From the NCBI RefSeq assembly GCF_003325355.1, contig NZ_CP030850.1, forward strand, positions 1,612,001-1,676,000: DNA of 64,000 nucleotides. Reading direction: 5' to 3'. Positions 18,701 to 29,127 of this stretch are shown in pieces. The first letter of the stretch is position 1. Each line of letters begins with the position of its first letter. A program made the translations under genes and the position numbers. The notes beneath the pieces were generated by a model. That model had not been told where the DNA came from. It was given only the letters and a program-made list of their open reading frames with translations, and ran no database searches. This DNA is from Runella rosea. GTDB lineage: Bacteria > Bacteroidota > Bacteroidia > Cytophagales > Spirosomataceae.

Positions 18701-19307
18701 CTTCATGGATGCCCTCGACGGCGGATTCTGGCAGTACGGCGACGAATCCATTCCCGAAGCGGGCGTTACTTATTTTGCGGGCACATTTGTGAGGCATCCA
18801 TTGGCCCTTGCGGCGGCCAAGGCATCTTTGGAATACATGAAAGACAAAGGAGCCGCCTTGCAAAACGAACTCAACGAAAAAACCGTATATTTAGTACAGG
18901 CGCTGAACGACGTTTGTCAACGGCATTATATCCCGCTCTACAGCGTTCATTTCGGTTCGTTATGGAAACTAAAACTGAAAGAAGAATACCCGTATAATGA
19001 ACTTGTTTTTGCCCTGATGCGCTCTAAAGGGATTCATATTTGGGAAAACTTCCCTTGTTTTCTTACCGAAGCGCACACCAAAGATGATATTGACCAAATA
19101 ATAACCCAATTTGAACAAAGCGTTCAGGAATTAATTGATGCAGAGCTGATTCCTGTCCCGAAAAAGAAAAAAGAAGTCACCCTTCGTATGGATGACAACC
19201 AACCGCCCGTCATGGGCGCCAAACTTGGGCTGGATTCAGAAGGAAATCCAGCTTGGTTTATTACAGATACTCAACGTCCAGGAAAATATTTAAAGATAGA
19301 ACCATGA
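12786..19307 (+). CDS. Hybrid NRPS-PKS synthase: A-PCP-KS-AT-ACP-aminotransferase
   Basis: Megasynthase of 2173 residues. Domains: adenylation (about 1-500; A3 TSGSTG 148-153, A10 NGK 486-488), PCP (phosphopantetheine Ser545 in LGGNSL), ketosynthase (from about 602; Cys772, His908, His947 present), acyltransferase (GQG 1126-1128; Ser1215 in GHSLGE; HAFH 1311-1314, malonyl type), ACP (Ser1532 in GVDSL), and a class III PLP aminotransferase (about 1640-2110; DEVITGF with Asp1928, Lys1956 in YGKVIGGG). A 50-residue tail (GNPAWFI) resembles the linker before condensation domains in McyE-like proteins. There is no N-terminal C domain, so this is a starter module, and no KR, DH or ER. Pocket residues read DVQFMAQVVK, close to the proline code DVQLIAHVVK. 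Predicted: prolyl starter, one malonyl extension, beta-keto transamination. Next gene 17 nt downstream. Confidence 0.95.
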   Translation: MTLPDQPSIYTVIDFFLKQLTISKDAVAIQYQNQQLTYRELAEKVFTLSSKIARISEKTIVVSASRSIDMIIHVLAILHARKAYLPLDASYPLERLKQIIKDADVQTGLYSTEEEIIFNQKLNLVNLLSLEEIPTPSFSSTVTYVLYTSGSTGVPKGVSMGNEALINLIQWQKNNSRCGEGTKTLQFSPLGFDVSFQEIFATLSTGGTLVLIDDDQRLNPIGLLEFIAEQRINRIFLPFVALQLLAETAVNNQRFPPSLQEVMTAGEQLKVTPQLRAFFSALPNCQLFNQYGPTECHVVTQLALDGPPDSWPELPSIGTPIDNVSIFILDEQLNPVADGIEGELCIGGVCVAEGYLNQPTLTAEKFQQWQPPQGSTQRIYRTGDVARKLPDGNFEFLGRKDDQVKIRGYRIELGEIEAALTKLPNVTQAVVTVNKDIPSQNRLIAYLTSDKEEQELQLRNQLSDLLPDYMIPSGFVIVSEFKRTPNGKVDRKSLPKPSLQRPALQVPYRKPTTLIEQQTVALWEELLLLERLGADDSFFELGGNSLLAQKTVVLLQQRHGYLLPITKLYQFPTPSGISIFLAGDEKKFELPAAPISNTKQKDVAIIGMACRFPGADTIDAFWNILVNGQETVRFFTQQELDKNIPDTLKRDPSYVPVRGIIDDIKEFDADFFGISPRMAEVMDPQQRIFLEIAYEVLENTGYLLNNRNQSVGVFAGCGNNTYYLNNVFPNKNTLETIGQFQVNTVSEKDYIATRTAYQLNLQGPAVGVFSACSTSLLAVAEATESIRNGKCRVAIAGGASITAPVESGHLYQEGAMFSQDGHTRSFDANATGTVFSDGGGAVLLKSLDEAERDGDFIYAVIKGTGVNNDGGEKGSFTAPSAHGQATAIALALRDAAVNPATISYIEAHGTATPIGDPIEIEGLKMAFGPQEHNHFCAIGSVKSNIGHLTHAAGVAGLIKTALSMQHGVLPASINYQTPNPALRLDKSPFYVNDRLKEWKGEKRRAGISSFGVGGTNVHVVLESYPAPVPVSQPAEGDWQLITWSAHSEQSATEYGVKLAAYLTNHPALSLASVGATLRATRKEYLFKRFAVAKDAAGLLVAVQAPTPSTRAAAVTDSTEVMFVFPGQGTHYPFMGRELYLRFPVFREALEACRAILIAQTGWDILDVLYPEKEKPESETVDNTLYAQPALFSVSYALATLWMSLGIKPQAFIGHSLGEFVAAHLAGVFSLEDALKLVATRATMVSALPKGAMLAVRIPEDRVANLLEEGISHALVNSPNNHVFSSTPEKISRLTEKVATLGFAHAPVNTTHAFHSAAMDPVVTPFQRVVASVTLNPPRIPIISSVTGTYLKDSEATSSSYWANHLRATVRFSEAIAFAAQESNPIFLETGPGSVLSSYIKQQNKRWVALESITSANHETKQLFQALGKLWQLGLKPNWNGINETSLPKIPTLPTYAFQRKRLWLDPIITEQPINSFVINSSEITPIIDNNPLSVNRSALLSEKIRQILENALGIELGDTDEKLSFIDLGVDSLLLTQLSLTLKKEFSIPVSFRQLSEEYDSIPTLVGYLDQQLPPEKFAPAPIHVPAPAAARPVLPQVVANTGPLTALDQIAQQLQVLTQQVQLLQGNGSTPQAAPLLPTTTHPPALTPLSISPDEAAELKKPFGATARIERQKTTLNETQKNFIRAFAADYNQKTAKSKEYTQKHRASMADPRVVTGFKPVIKEIVYPIVVSSSKGSRVKDIDGNEYIDALNGFGSNMLGYQPEFLTRAIKEQMDKGYEIGPQHELSGPVCDLICEFTGFDRAALCNTGSEAVLGAMRIARTVTGRSLIVAFTGSYHGINDEVIVRGTKSGKNFPAAPGIMPEAVQNMLILDYGTDESLRIISERADELAAVLVEPVQSRRPEFQPVDFLKQVRQITAKSGSVLIFDEVITGFRAHPGGAQALFGIQADLGTYGKVIGGGLPIGAIAGKKAFMDALDGGFWQYGDESIPEAGVTYFAGTFVRHPLALAAAKASLEYMKDKGAALQNELNEKTVYLVQALNDVCQRHYIPLYSVHFGSLWKLKLKEEYPYNELVFALMRSKGIHIWENFPCFLTEAHTKDDIDQIITQFEQSVQELIDAELIPVPKKKKEVTLRMDDNQPPVMGAKLGLDSEGNPAWFITDTQRPGKYLKIEP

Positions 19308-19324
19308 AGAAAATGATTTGAGTT

Positions 19325-22300
19325 ATGACCCATATTGCTTACCACTTTACCCCTATTGACTATAACCCTTTTGAAGGGACAGAAATTGAAAAAACAGCCC
19401 CCGCAACGGAATCACAAAAAGAAATATTTATTTCTACGCTTATCGGCGAAGATGACGCAAACCGGGCTTATAATGAATCGTTTACGTTACTGCTTTCGGG
19501 CGACCTTAACGTTCCCGCTTTTCGAGAGGCATTTGCTGACTTAGTCCAGCGCCACGAATCGCTCAGGACAACCATTAGCGCCAACGGAGAAAAAATCATC
19601 ATTTTTGAAACACCGTCGTTCCAATTAACGCAAGACGATGTTTCTCACCTCGCCCCCGCCGACCGGGAGACCTACCTGCGCCGCCTCGCCGACGCAGAAG
19701 CTGATACGCCTTTTAACATCGTCAAAGGGCCGTTGTTTAGGCCATATCTTATCAAAACAGGCCCCGAAACGTGGCAATTTACGCTGACTGGTCATCATAT
19801 TTTGTTTGATGGTTGGTCGTTGGGTATCCTCCTGCAAGATCTCGGCAAGTTGTATTCGGCCTATTCTACAAATACGTTCCCTGCGCTGCCCGCTGTGGTT
19901 CAGTATGCCCAATATGCCAACGAACGCAAGCAATTTGAGCAAACGGAGGAGTACGCAGCCATTAAAGAGTTTTGGGTAAACCAGTTTAAAAACAACGTAC
20001 CCATCTTTGATTTTCCGACCGATTTCCCCCGGCCCGCCACTCGTTCCTATTCAAGCCAACGCAACGATTATCCCATCGCTCCGTCGCTGGCGGCGGCGCT
20101 CAAAAAGGTGGGGTCTCAAAACGGATGCAGCTTCATAACTACCCTTATTGCGGCGTTTGAAGTCTTTTTGTATAAGGCCTCTGGTCAAAAAGACATCGTT
20201 TTTGGATTGCCCACCGCTGGTCAATCGGTGACGGGAAACACTCACCTCATTGGGCACTGCGTCAATATGTTGCCCATGCGGAGTGCTCCTTCTCCCGAGC
20301 AGTCTTTTGCGGACTATCTGAAAGCCCGAAAGTCGGCCATTTTGGATTGCTATGAGCATCAACAGCTTACGTTTGGCAGCCTGCTCAAGCTCATCAATAT
20401 CCCCCGCGACCCGTCGCGCGTTGCGCTCGTACCCGTTTCCTTCAATGTGGACTTGGGCATGACCAACGACGTTCATTTTGAGGGACTTTCTTACACCCTT
20501 CTCAGCAATCCGCGCCATTACGAAACTTTCGAGTTCTTTCTGAATGCCAGTGGTTCTGAACGCGAAATGACCTTTGAGTGGTCGTACAATACCAACCTGT
20601 TTAAGGCTGAAACAATCCAAAAGTTACACTGGCATTTTGAATCTATTTTGCAACAGGTGGTCGAAAACCCAGCCATCCTACTCCGCAACCTGCCAGGAAT
20701 CACGCCCATTTCCGACGGCCGAACCTACCAAGCCTTAAATGACACTCTAACGCCCTCTCCAACCCATAAAACCGTTGACCAACTCATTGCTGAGACGGCA
20801 GCGGACTTCCCTTCAGCGGTGGCGATTAATTTTAAGGGGACAAAAATGTCGTACGCGGAACTGGAGACAAAGGCCAATCAATTTGCGCATTATCTCATCG
20901 AAAGCGGTATCCGCCACGGCGACATTGTGGGACTGGCCCTTGAGCGCTCCCTGTATCTGCCAGTGGCCATTTTGGGCATTGCAAAAGCAGGCGCAGTATT
21001 TCAACCCATTGACCCAGATTACCCCGCCCAACGCGTCAATTATATATTGGAAGATGGAGGTGCAAAAACGCTCATTACGTCCCTCAAATTCAAAACTCGG
21101 TTTGAGGAAGTCATCAATACCCTCTGCATTGAGGTGATTATTCCATTGTTGAAAACCTATCAAACCACCCCGCCAGCGCTCTCCCGAAGCAGTCGTGATT
21201 TGATTTATATTTTGCATACTTCTGGCTCGACCGGTAAACCCAAAGGCGTTCAGATTGAACACCGCAATGCGGTCAATCTACTGCTGAGTATGAAGCACGC
21301 GCCCGGAATGACCTCCGACGATAAGCTACTCTCCATCACCAGTATATCGTTCGACATCTTTTACCTTGAGCTTTTTTTACCGCTCATTTCGGGAGCAACA
21401 ATGGTGATGCTCAATTCGGCAGATTCAAAAGATGCCCGGGAAATCATTGAGTGCGTTCAAACCGAAAAAATTACGGTCTTACAAACCACTCCTTCGGTTT
21501 GGAATAGCATCCTCGACGTGGCCGACAATCTTTCGTTGCCAGTCAAAGCAATCTGTGGTGGCGAAGCGCTGTCGAAAGATTTGTCGAAAAAGATGTTGCG
21601 TAAAGTCAATGAAGTGTGGAATGTATACGGCCCTACCGAAACCACCATCTGGGCAACGGTCAAGAAAATTTCTGACAACGATGAAGTCATTACCATCGGA
21701 AAGCCTATTTTCAACACCCGGATTTACCTGCTCAACGAGCAGCGACAGCTCGTTCCAGACGGAGCAGTGGGTGAAATATACATTGCTGGCGACAACGTAG
21801 GCCGGGGCTATCTTCATCAACCTGCCCTCACCGCCGAGCGATTTTTGCCAGACACCATTCTGAATCTGCCCGATCAAAAAATGTATCAAACGGGCGATTT
21901 GGGCAAACTCTTGGAAAACGGTGAGATTCAATGCCTTGGCCGGATTGACCAACAGCTAAAAATCAATGGGTTTAGGATTGAACCCGGCGAAATAGAACAC
22001 TGTATGACGCTTGCCAACGTCGGAGTAAAGCAGGCAGTGGTCAAGCCAGTCACCCGGAACAATATTACGGTGCTCGCGGCTTTTTATACATCGGAACCCA
22101 ACCGACAAGCAATGACGCCCGCCGGTTGGAAACAATTGCTGCAAGGCTACCTGCCCGCGTACATGATTCCTGAACAGTATATCGTTTTGCAAGAGTTTCC
22201 GTTGACACCCAACGGGAAGATTGATAAAAACAGCCTGCAATTGCCCGGAAGTCTGCCCGCCCCTGCCCCGCCCAAAGTGAACTCTACGTTTACTCCGACG

Positions 22301-23335
22301 GAGTTGACCGTCGCCAAGGTGTGGCGTAAAGCACTGAACAATAACGAGATTGAGCTTGACGACAACTTTTTTGAAATCGGCGGCCACTCATTGATTGCGG
22401 CACAAGTAATGCAGCAAATTTATCAAGTAACGGGCAAAAAACTTCCGCTTGCTATTCTTTTTGAAAGTCCAAGTGTTAGGTCGCTTGCCGCCGCCATCGA
22501 CCGAATCCAAGGAAAGACTACCTACAGAGCACTCGTGCCTATCCGACCCAGCGGGACCAAAACGCCCCTTTTTCTGGTCCACGGGGCAGGGCTAAACGTG
22601 TTGATGTTCTCTCCACTGACTTCCTATTTTGACGAAGAGCAGCCCATTTATGGTCTTCAGGCCCTCGGGCTTGACGGTAAAAAAATAGAAACCGACACCA
22701 TAGAGGGCATTGCTGAAATCTACAACAAGGAAATTCTAGAGGCTAATCTGGGAGATGAATACGCCATTGTGGGCTACTCTCTCGGGGGAGTGATCGCTTT
22801 CGAAATGGCCAAACAATTGAAAAAGATAGGTAAAAAAGTAAAACTTCTCGGAATGATTGATACGTTTATCGACAACGAAGACTATCATTTGTCGACCCTT
22901 GAGCGTTACAAAACCAAGATTTTAAGACAACCCAAGAAGCTTACATTTATCTTTCAAAACTTGATAAAAGACCCCCAGGAAACCCTTCGCTATCAGGCTT
23001 ATATCTCAAAAGCAAAGGTCAAATCAATGCTCAGTAAAGCCATTCCTGACAAAAACGCTCCCGTTCCTTTGGAAGACCGCATCAATCGTCATTATGAAAA
23101 TGCCTATATAAATTATAAGCTCACTCCCTACGACGACGTGATTTGCCTTTTCAGAGTAGCCAAAAGAATTTATTACGTTGATGACCCCGTTTACTTGGGC
23201 TGGAAACCGTATTCGCCCCAAGGTTTGATGATAACCAACGTGCCAGGAGACCATAAGACTTTCCTTCTGCCTCCCAACGACCGGGTGTTTGCCAGAAAAT
23301 TGCAAAAGGTTCTGAACAAGCCTATTATCAAATAA
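19325..23335 (+). CDS. NRPS termination module: C-A-PCP-TE
   Basis: A 1336-residue NRPS. The condensation domain (about 20-450) carries an intact HHILFDG motif at 157-163. The adenylation domain (about 480-970) has TSGSTG at 632-637 and NGKIDK at 963-968. The PCP has Ser1022 (GGHSL). The type I thioesterase (about 1060-1336) has Ser1152 in GYSLGG and His1310 in GDHKTF. Pocket residues read DILQIGVIWK, almost the glycine code DILQLGLIWK. The C domain would join the aminated acyl chain from the preceding protein to glycine, and the TE would release or cyclise it. Its start is 17 nt after the first synthase and its stop overlaps the PPTase start in TAATG. Confidence 0.95.
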   Translation: MTHIAYHFTPIDYNPFEGTEIEKTAPATESQKEIFISTLIGEDDANRAYNESFTLLLSGDLNVPAFREAFADLVQRHESLRTTISANGEKIIIFETPSFQLTQDDVSHLAPADRETYLRRLADAEADTPFNIVKGPLFRPYLIKTGPETWQFTLTGHHILFDGWSLGILLQDLGKLYSAYSTNTFPALPAVVQYAQYANERKQFEQTEEYAAIKEFWVNQFKNNVPIFDFPTDFPRPATRSYSSQRNDYPIAPSLAAALKKVGSQNGCSFITTLIAAFEVFLYKASGQKDIVFGLPTAGQSVTGNTHLIGHCVNMLPMRSAPSPEQSFADYLKARKSAILDCYEHQQLTFGSLLKLINIPRDPSRVALVPVSFNVDLGMTNDVHFEGLSYTLLSNPRHYETFEFFLNASGSEREMTFEWSYNTNLFKAETIQKLHWHFESILQQVVENPAILLRNLPGITPISDGRTYQALNDTLTPSPTHKTVDQLIAETAADFPSAVAINFKGTKMSYAELETKANQFAHYLIESGIRHGDIVGLALERSLYLPVAILGIAKAGAVFQPIDPDYPAQRVNYILEDGGAKTLITSLKFKTRFEEVINTLCIEVIIPLLKTYQTTPPALSRSSRDLIYILHTSGSTGKPKGVQIEHRNAVNLLLSMKHAPGMTSDDKLLSITSISFDIFYLELFLPLISGATMVMLNSADSKDAREIIECVQTEKITVLQTTPSVWNSILDVADNLSLPVKAICGGEALSKDLSKKMLRKVNEVWNVYGPTETTIWATVKKISDNDEVITIGKPIFNTRIYLLNEQRQLVPDGAVGEIYIAGDNVGRGYLHQPALTAERFLPDTILNLPDQKMYQTGDLGKLLENGEIQCLGRIDQQLKINGFRIEPGEIEHCMTLANVGVKQAVVKPVTRNNITVLAAFYTSEPNRQAMTPAGWKQLLQGYLPAYMIPEQYIVLQEFPLTPNGKIDKNSLQLPGSLPAPAPPKVNSTFTPTELTVAKVWRKALNNNEIELDDNFFEIGGHSLIAAQVMQQIYQVTGKKLPLAILFESPSVRSLAAAIDRIQGKTTYRALVPIRPSGTKTPLFLVHGAGLNVLMFSPLTSYFDEEQPIYGLQALGLDGKKIETDTIEGIAEIYNKEILEANLGDEYAIVGYSLGGVIAFEMAKQLKKIGKKVKLLGMIDTFIDNEDYHLSTLERYKTKILRQPKKLTFIFQNLIKDPQETLRYQAYISKAKVKSMLSKAIPDKNAPVPLEDRINRHYENAYINYKLTPYDDVICLFRVAKRIYYVDDPVYLGWKPYSPQGLMITNVPGDHKTFLLPPNDRVFARKLQKVLNKPIIK

Positions 23336-24015
23336 TGGAGTCATTTTCTTTTCGGGAATGGGACACTGAGGCTTTTTTGGGACTGCAAAAGATAAAAACC
23401 CAAATTGTTTTTATCCACAGAAACCGCTACCTGACGCTGGAAGAGGCCATTTTAGCGAATGTAAGTTTGGAAGAAACGGCACGCGCCAACCGTTTCTTCC
23501 ACTCCAAAGACCGCGAATTATACCTGCTGGGCAAGTACGTTTTACGGAAAATCTTAGCCGAGCAAACGGGCCTTGCTCCTCAAAAGATTATTTTTTCGAA
23601 GACCCACACCCATAAACCTTTTTTTGAGGGGCAAGCGTTTAACCTCAGTCATTCTGGCGACCATATTTACCTTGCCTTCAGTCCTTTTGAAGTTGGAATT
23701 GATTCCGAAAAAACCAACCTTGACTTTGACCTTCAACCCGTTGTCGATGCCTGTTTTTCGGAGGAAGAATTTGCTATGCTTTCAACCAAAGATTACAGAC
23801 GCAATTTCTACAGAATCTGGACCAGAAAAGAAGCATTGCTGAAAGCCACGGGCGAAGGGCTCTGCGATGATATGAAACAGGTGCCCACTATAAACAGTCA
23901 TGTGTACCGAAATGGTCAACTTTATTTTCTCGCTACTCGCCGCCACGAAGACTACATTGTTAGCTATGCCACTCCCCACGCAGACCCAGAAGTGATAGGT
24001 TGGGAATTTGCATAG
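23335..24015 (+). CDS. Sfp-type 4'-phosphopantetheinyl transferase
   Basis: Transfers phosphopantetheine from CoA to the carrier-domain serines of the two synthases. The 226-residue protein shows Sfp-type motifs: FNLSHSGDHIYLA, VGIDSE (Gly121-Ile122-Asp123, Glu125; Mg2+/CoA site), and WTRKEALLKATGEG (Trp162, Lys165, Glu166). Length fits the Sfp rather than the 120-residue AcpS class. Its ATG shares one base with the upstream stop (TAATG), so translation is coupled and the operon carries its own activating enzyme. Confidence 0.95.
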   Translation: MESFSFREWDTEAFLGLQKIKTQIVFIHRNRYLTLEEAILANVSLEETARANRFFHSKDRELYLLGKYVLRKILAEQTGLAPQKIIFSKTHTHKPFFEGQAFNLSHSGDHIYLAFSPFEVGIDSEKTNLDFDLQPVVDACFSEEEFAMLSTKDYRRNFYRIWTRKEALLKATGEGLCDDMKQVPTINSHVYRNGQLYFLATRRHEDYIVSYATPHADPEVIGWEFA

Positions 24016-24155
24016 CCAAGAGAATTAAGTGGAGTATCCCCTCTTCCGATTATATTAAAAACATCGATTTTGTTTAATGCCTGATAGGATTTCAAAAGAT
24101 TCCTCCCGCCAAACTGTGCCTATCAAACGGCTTGTACGTAGTATAATTTTCAGGC

Positions 24156-24202
24156 AATAACAGGTAAAAAAAGAATAGGCGATGCCTTATACTCCTGTTA
24201 TT
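24156..24202. other. Weak inverted repeat after the NRPS-PKS operon
   Basis: AATAACAGG and CCTGTTATT are separated by 29 nt, within the 231-nt gap after the PPTase gene. There is no T-tract, so a terminator role is uncertain; it may instead belong to the control region of the following oxidoreductase gene. Confidence 0.25.
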
Positions 24203-24246
24203 CATATACGTTTCAATCTATAACATCATCTAAACCTCATAACTAC

Positions 24247-25614
24247 ATGAAAAATAAGCCTACCTCCGAATCTAGGCGGGAGTTTTTGGCCAAAGCCGCC
24301 ACCGCCGCCATGGCCGCTCCCCTCCTGTTCAGTTCGGAAGCCAATGCTGCCCCGACCAAACTCCGTCATGCCTGTATTGGTGTGGGTGGAATGGGCTGGG
24401 GCGATTTGCAACAATTCAAGAAACATGCCAACGTCGAAATCGTGGCGCTGTGTGATGTCGACGAAAAAAACCTCAAGCGCGCCGCAGAGTTTGTTCCCGG
24501 CGCACGCACTTACACCGACTGGCGCGAATTATTCAAGGCCGAATCTGGCAACATTGACTCGGTCAACGTCAGCGTACCCGACCATAACCACTTCCCCATT
24601 GCGGTAGAGGCCATTCACCGAAAAAAACACGTGTATTGCCAAAAACCAATGTGCCATGATGTGGCCGAGGTTCGGGAATTAACCAAAGCCGCCGTCAAAG
24701 CGGGCGTCACGACCCAGCTCGGGACTCAAATCGCTTCCGGCATGGGCGACCGTACGGCAGTGCAGTTAATCAAACAGGGCATTATCGGCAAAATAAAACA
24801 CGCCTATTTATGTTCCAACCGTCCAGGTGCAGTAGCGAGGTACCGCTTGGTGGGTCCGCGCCCCGCGGAGGCCCACGAAGTACCCGCCCATCTGCATTGG
24901 GATCAGTGGCTGGGCACCGCCCCCGTGCGCCCCTACGCACCCGATATTTATCACCCCGCCATCTGGCGTACGTGGCAGGATTTCGGTACGGGTTGGTCGG
25001 GCGACATTGGCTGCCATATTTTTGATGCAGTTTGGAAAGGTCTCGGCATGAAAGCCCCTCTATCGGTGATTGCCGAAGTCCAAAAATCATGGAAAGATTC
25101 CCCCGAACGCCGCGCCGACACATGGCCGCAGGGAAACCACATTACGTGGCAATTTCCGGGTAATGAATTAACCGCTTCAAACACCTTTCAAGCAGAGTGG
25201 TTTGACGGTGAGTTTTACCCACCGCAAGAAATCCGGGATTTATACAAAGACGGCGAATACCCCGCCGAATCAGCAATGTTGATTGGCACAGAAGGCGCGT
25301 TATTGATTCCCCACCAAAAAATGCCCGTGGTCATTCCTTTCCCCAACGGCAAGGTAAAAGATTATATCCTGCCCACTTTGGCCGAGCGCAATCATTACCA
25401 CCATTTTGTGGATGCGTGTTTGGGCGGCGAAAAAACCGAATCTCACTTTGCACAGTCTGGCCCCATGACCGAAGCGGTATTGTTGGGTACGGTAGCGATT
25501 CGCGTTCCAGACCAATTGCTTGAATGGGATTCCGTTAAAATGAAATTTCCAAATTATCCGGCCGCCGAGAAATACCTGCGCCGTACCTATCGGAAGGGCT
25601 GGGAGGTGTCTTAA
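24247..25614 (+). CDS. Tat-exported Gfo/Idh/MocA family oxidoreductase
   Basis: A 455-residue NAD(P)-dependent oxidoreductase of the kind Bacteroidota and Planctomycetes export in large numbers. The N-terminus is a twin-arginine signal (SRREFLAKAATAAMAAPLL, cleavage likely near SEANA-A). The Rossmann fold follows with GVGGMGWGD, then CDVDEKN, and CQKPMCHD, the family form of EKP with the catalytic Lys. The C-terminal half matches the Bacteroidota sugar-oxidoreductase extension. Substrate unknown. A stem-loop terminator lies about 80 nt downstream. Confidence 0.92.
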   Translation: MKNKPTSESRREFLAKAATAAMAAPLLFSSEANAAPTKLRHACIGVGGMGWGDLQQFKKHANVEIVALCDVDEKNLKRAAEFVPGARTYTDWRELFKAESGNIDSVNVSVPDHNHFPIAVEAIHRKKHVYCQKPMCHDVAEVRELTKAAVKAGVTTQLGTQIASGMGDRTAVQLIKQGIIGKIKHAYLCSNRPGAVARYRLVGPRPAEAHEVPAHLHWDQWLGTAPVRPYAPDIYHPAIWRTWQDFGTGWSGDIGCHIFDAVWKGLGMKAPLSVIAEVQKSWKDSPERRADTWPQGNHITWQFPGNELTASNTFQAEWFDGEFYPPQEIRDLYKDGEYPAESAMLIGTEGALLIPHQKMPVVIPFPNGKVKDYILPTLAERNHYHHFVDACLGGEKTESHFAQSGPMTEAVLLGTVAIRVPDQLLEWDSVKMKFPNYPAAEKYLRRTYRKGWEVS

Positions 25615-25696
25615 CGAAAATGGTGGTGTTCAAGTTTTGCAAAATACACTATAAGTTTTCATAAGTAAGAACTTTAACTCCTAGCAATCCCACTCT

Positions 25697-25741
25697 AAAG
25701 TCTCCCCAATCATTAAACTTTGTGATGATTCGGGAGGCTTT
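25697..25741 (+). terminator. Terminator after the Gfo/Idh gene
   Basis: A 17-bp imperfect stem (AAAGTCTCCCCAATCAT / ATGATTCGGGAGGCTTT, one G-U and one mismatch) with an 11-nt loop, followed by ATTT, 82 nt past the stop codon. Confidence 0.6.
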
Positions 25742-25844
25742 ATTTCAGGGAAATTTGTGATTTGTGATTAACCTAATAAAAACGCTTAATCATTTCTCAA
25801 AGTCAACAAGTAAAATATAAAACTTCTCATAAAACAGAAAATCT

Positions 25845-26201
25845 ATGCCCTCAAAAAAGCCAGCAAACATAGACGAGTATATCGCTGATTTTCCAGCAGA
25901 GACACAAGCACTTTTGGAACAAATGAGGGCAACAATAAAGAACGCGGTGCCAGACGCTCACGAAACAATCAGTTATGGAATGCCCGCATTCAAATTGAAT
26001 TCTGTATCAATTTGGTTTGCTGCCTATAAAAAACACATTGGCCTATATCCAATGTATGGAATGGATAAATTTAAAGACGAAATGGAGCAATACAGAGGAA
26101 AAGGAACAAAAGACACCCTTCAATTTACTTATGATAAACCATTACCTCTTGAACTCATTGCCAAAATAGTTAAGTATAAAATGGAGAAAGGCCAAAGCTG
26201 A
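25845..26201 (+). CDS. DUF1801 / YdhG-like protein
   Basis: A 118-residue cytoplasmic protein. The sequence IDEYIADFPAETQALLEQMRATIKNAVPDAHETISYGMPAFKLN is typical of DUF1801 (COG5646), whose best-known relatives are frataxin-like proposed iron chaperones such as Fra/YdhG. The second half (GLYPMYGMDKFKDEM, then FTYDKPLPLELIAKIVKYK) completes the fold. Function is not proven for most members. It converges with katG across a bidirectional terminator; proximity of an iron-linked protein to a heme enzyme may be chance. Confidence 0.85.
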   Translation: MPSKKPANIDEYIADFPAETQALLEQMRATIKNAVPDAHETISYGMPAFKLNSVSIWFAAYKKHIGLYPMYGMDKFKDEMEQYRGKGTKDTLQFTYDKPLPLELIAKIVKYKMEKGQS

Positions 26202-26243
26202 AACCACTTGTTCATCTGGATGGCATTCTCATTTTAGAAAATA

Positions 26244-26275
26244 AAAGAGGTGGCCCGTTGCCGAGCCACCTCTTT
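26244..26275. terminator. Bidirectional terminator between DUF1801 gene and katG
   Basis: AAAGAGGTGGC and GCCACCTCTTT form a perfect 11-bp stem with a 10-nt loop, with A/T-rich flanks on both sides. It serves the convergent genes on either strand. Confidence 0.8.
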
Positions 26276-26307
26276 ATGGATATAATATGGTGCTAAAATC
26301 AGGACAA

Positions 26308-29127
<2,820 letters not shown>

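Noticed and set aside
24016-24246. Possible terminator or tRNA after the PPTase gene
   Set aside because: The inverted repeat there lacks a T-tract and no cloverleaf can be drawn; reported only as a weak repeat.
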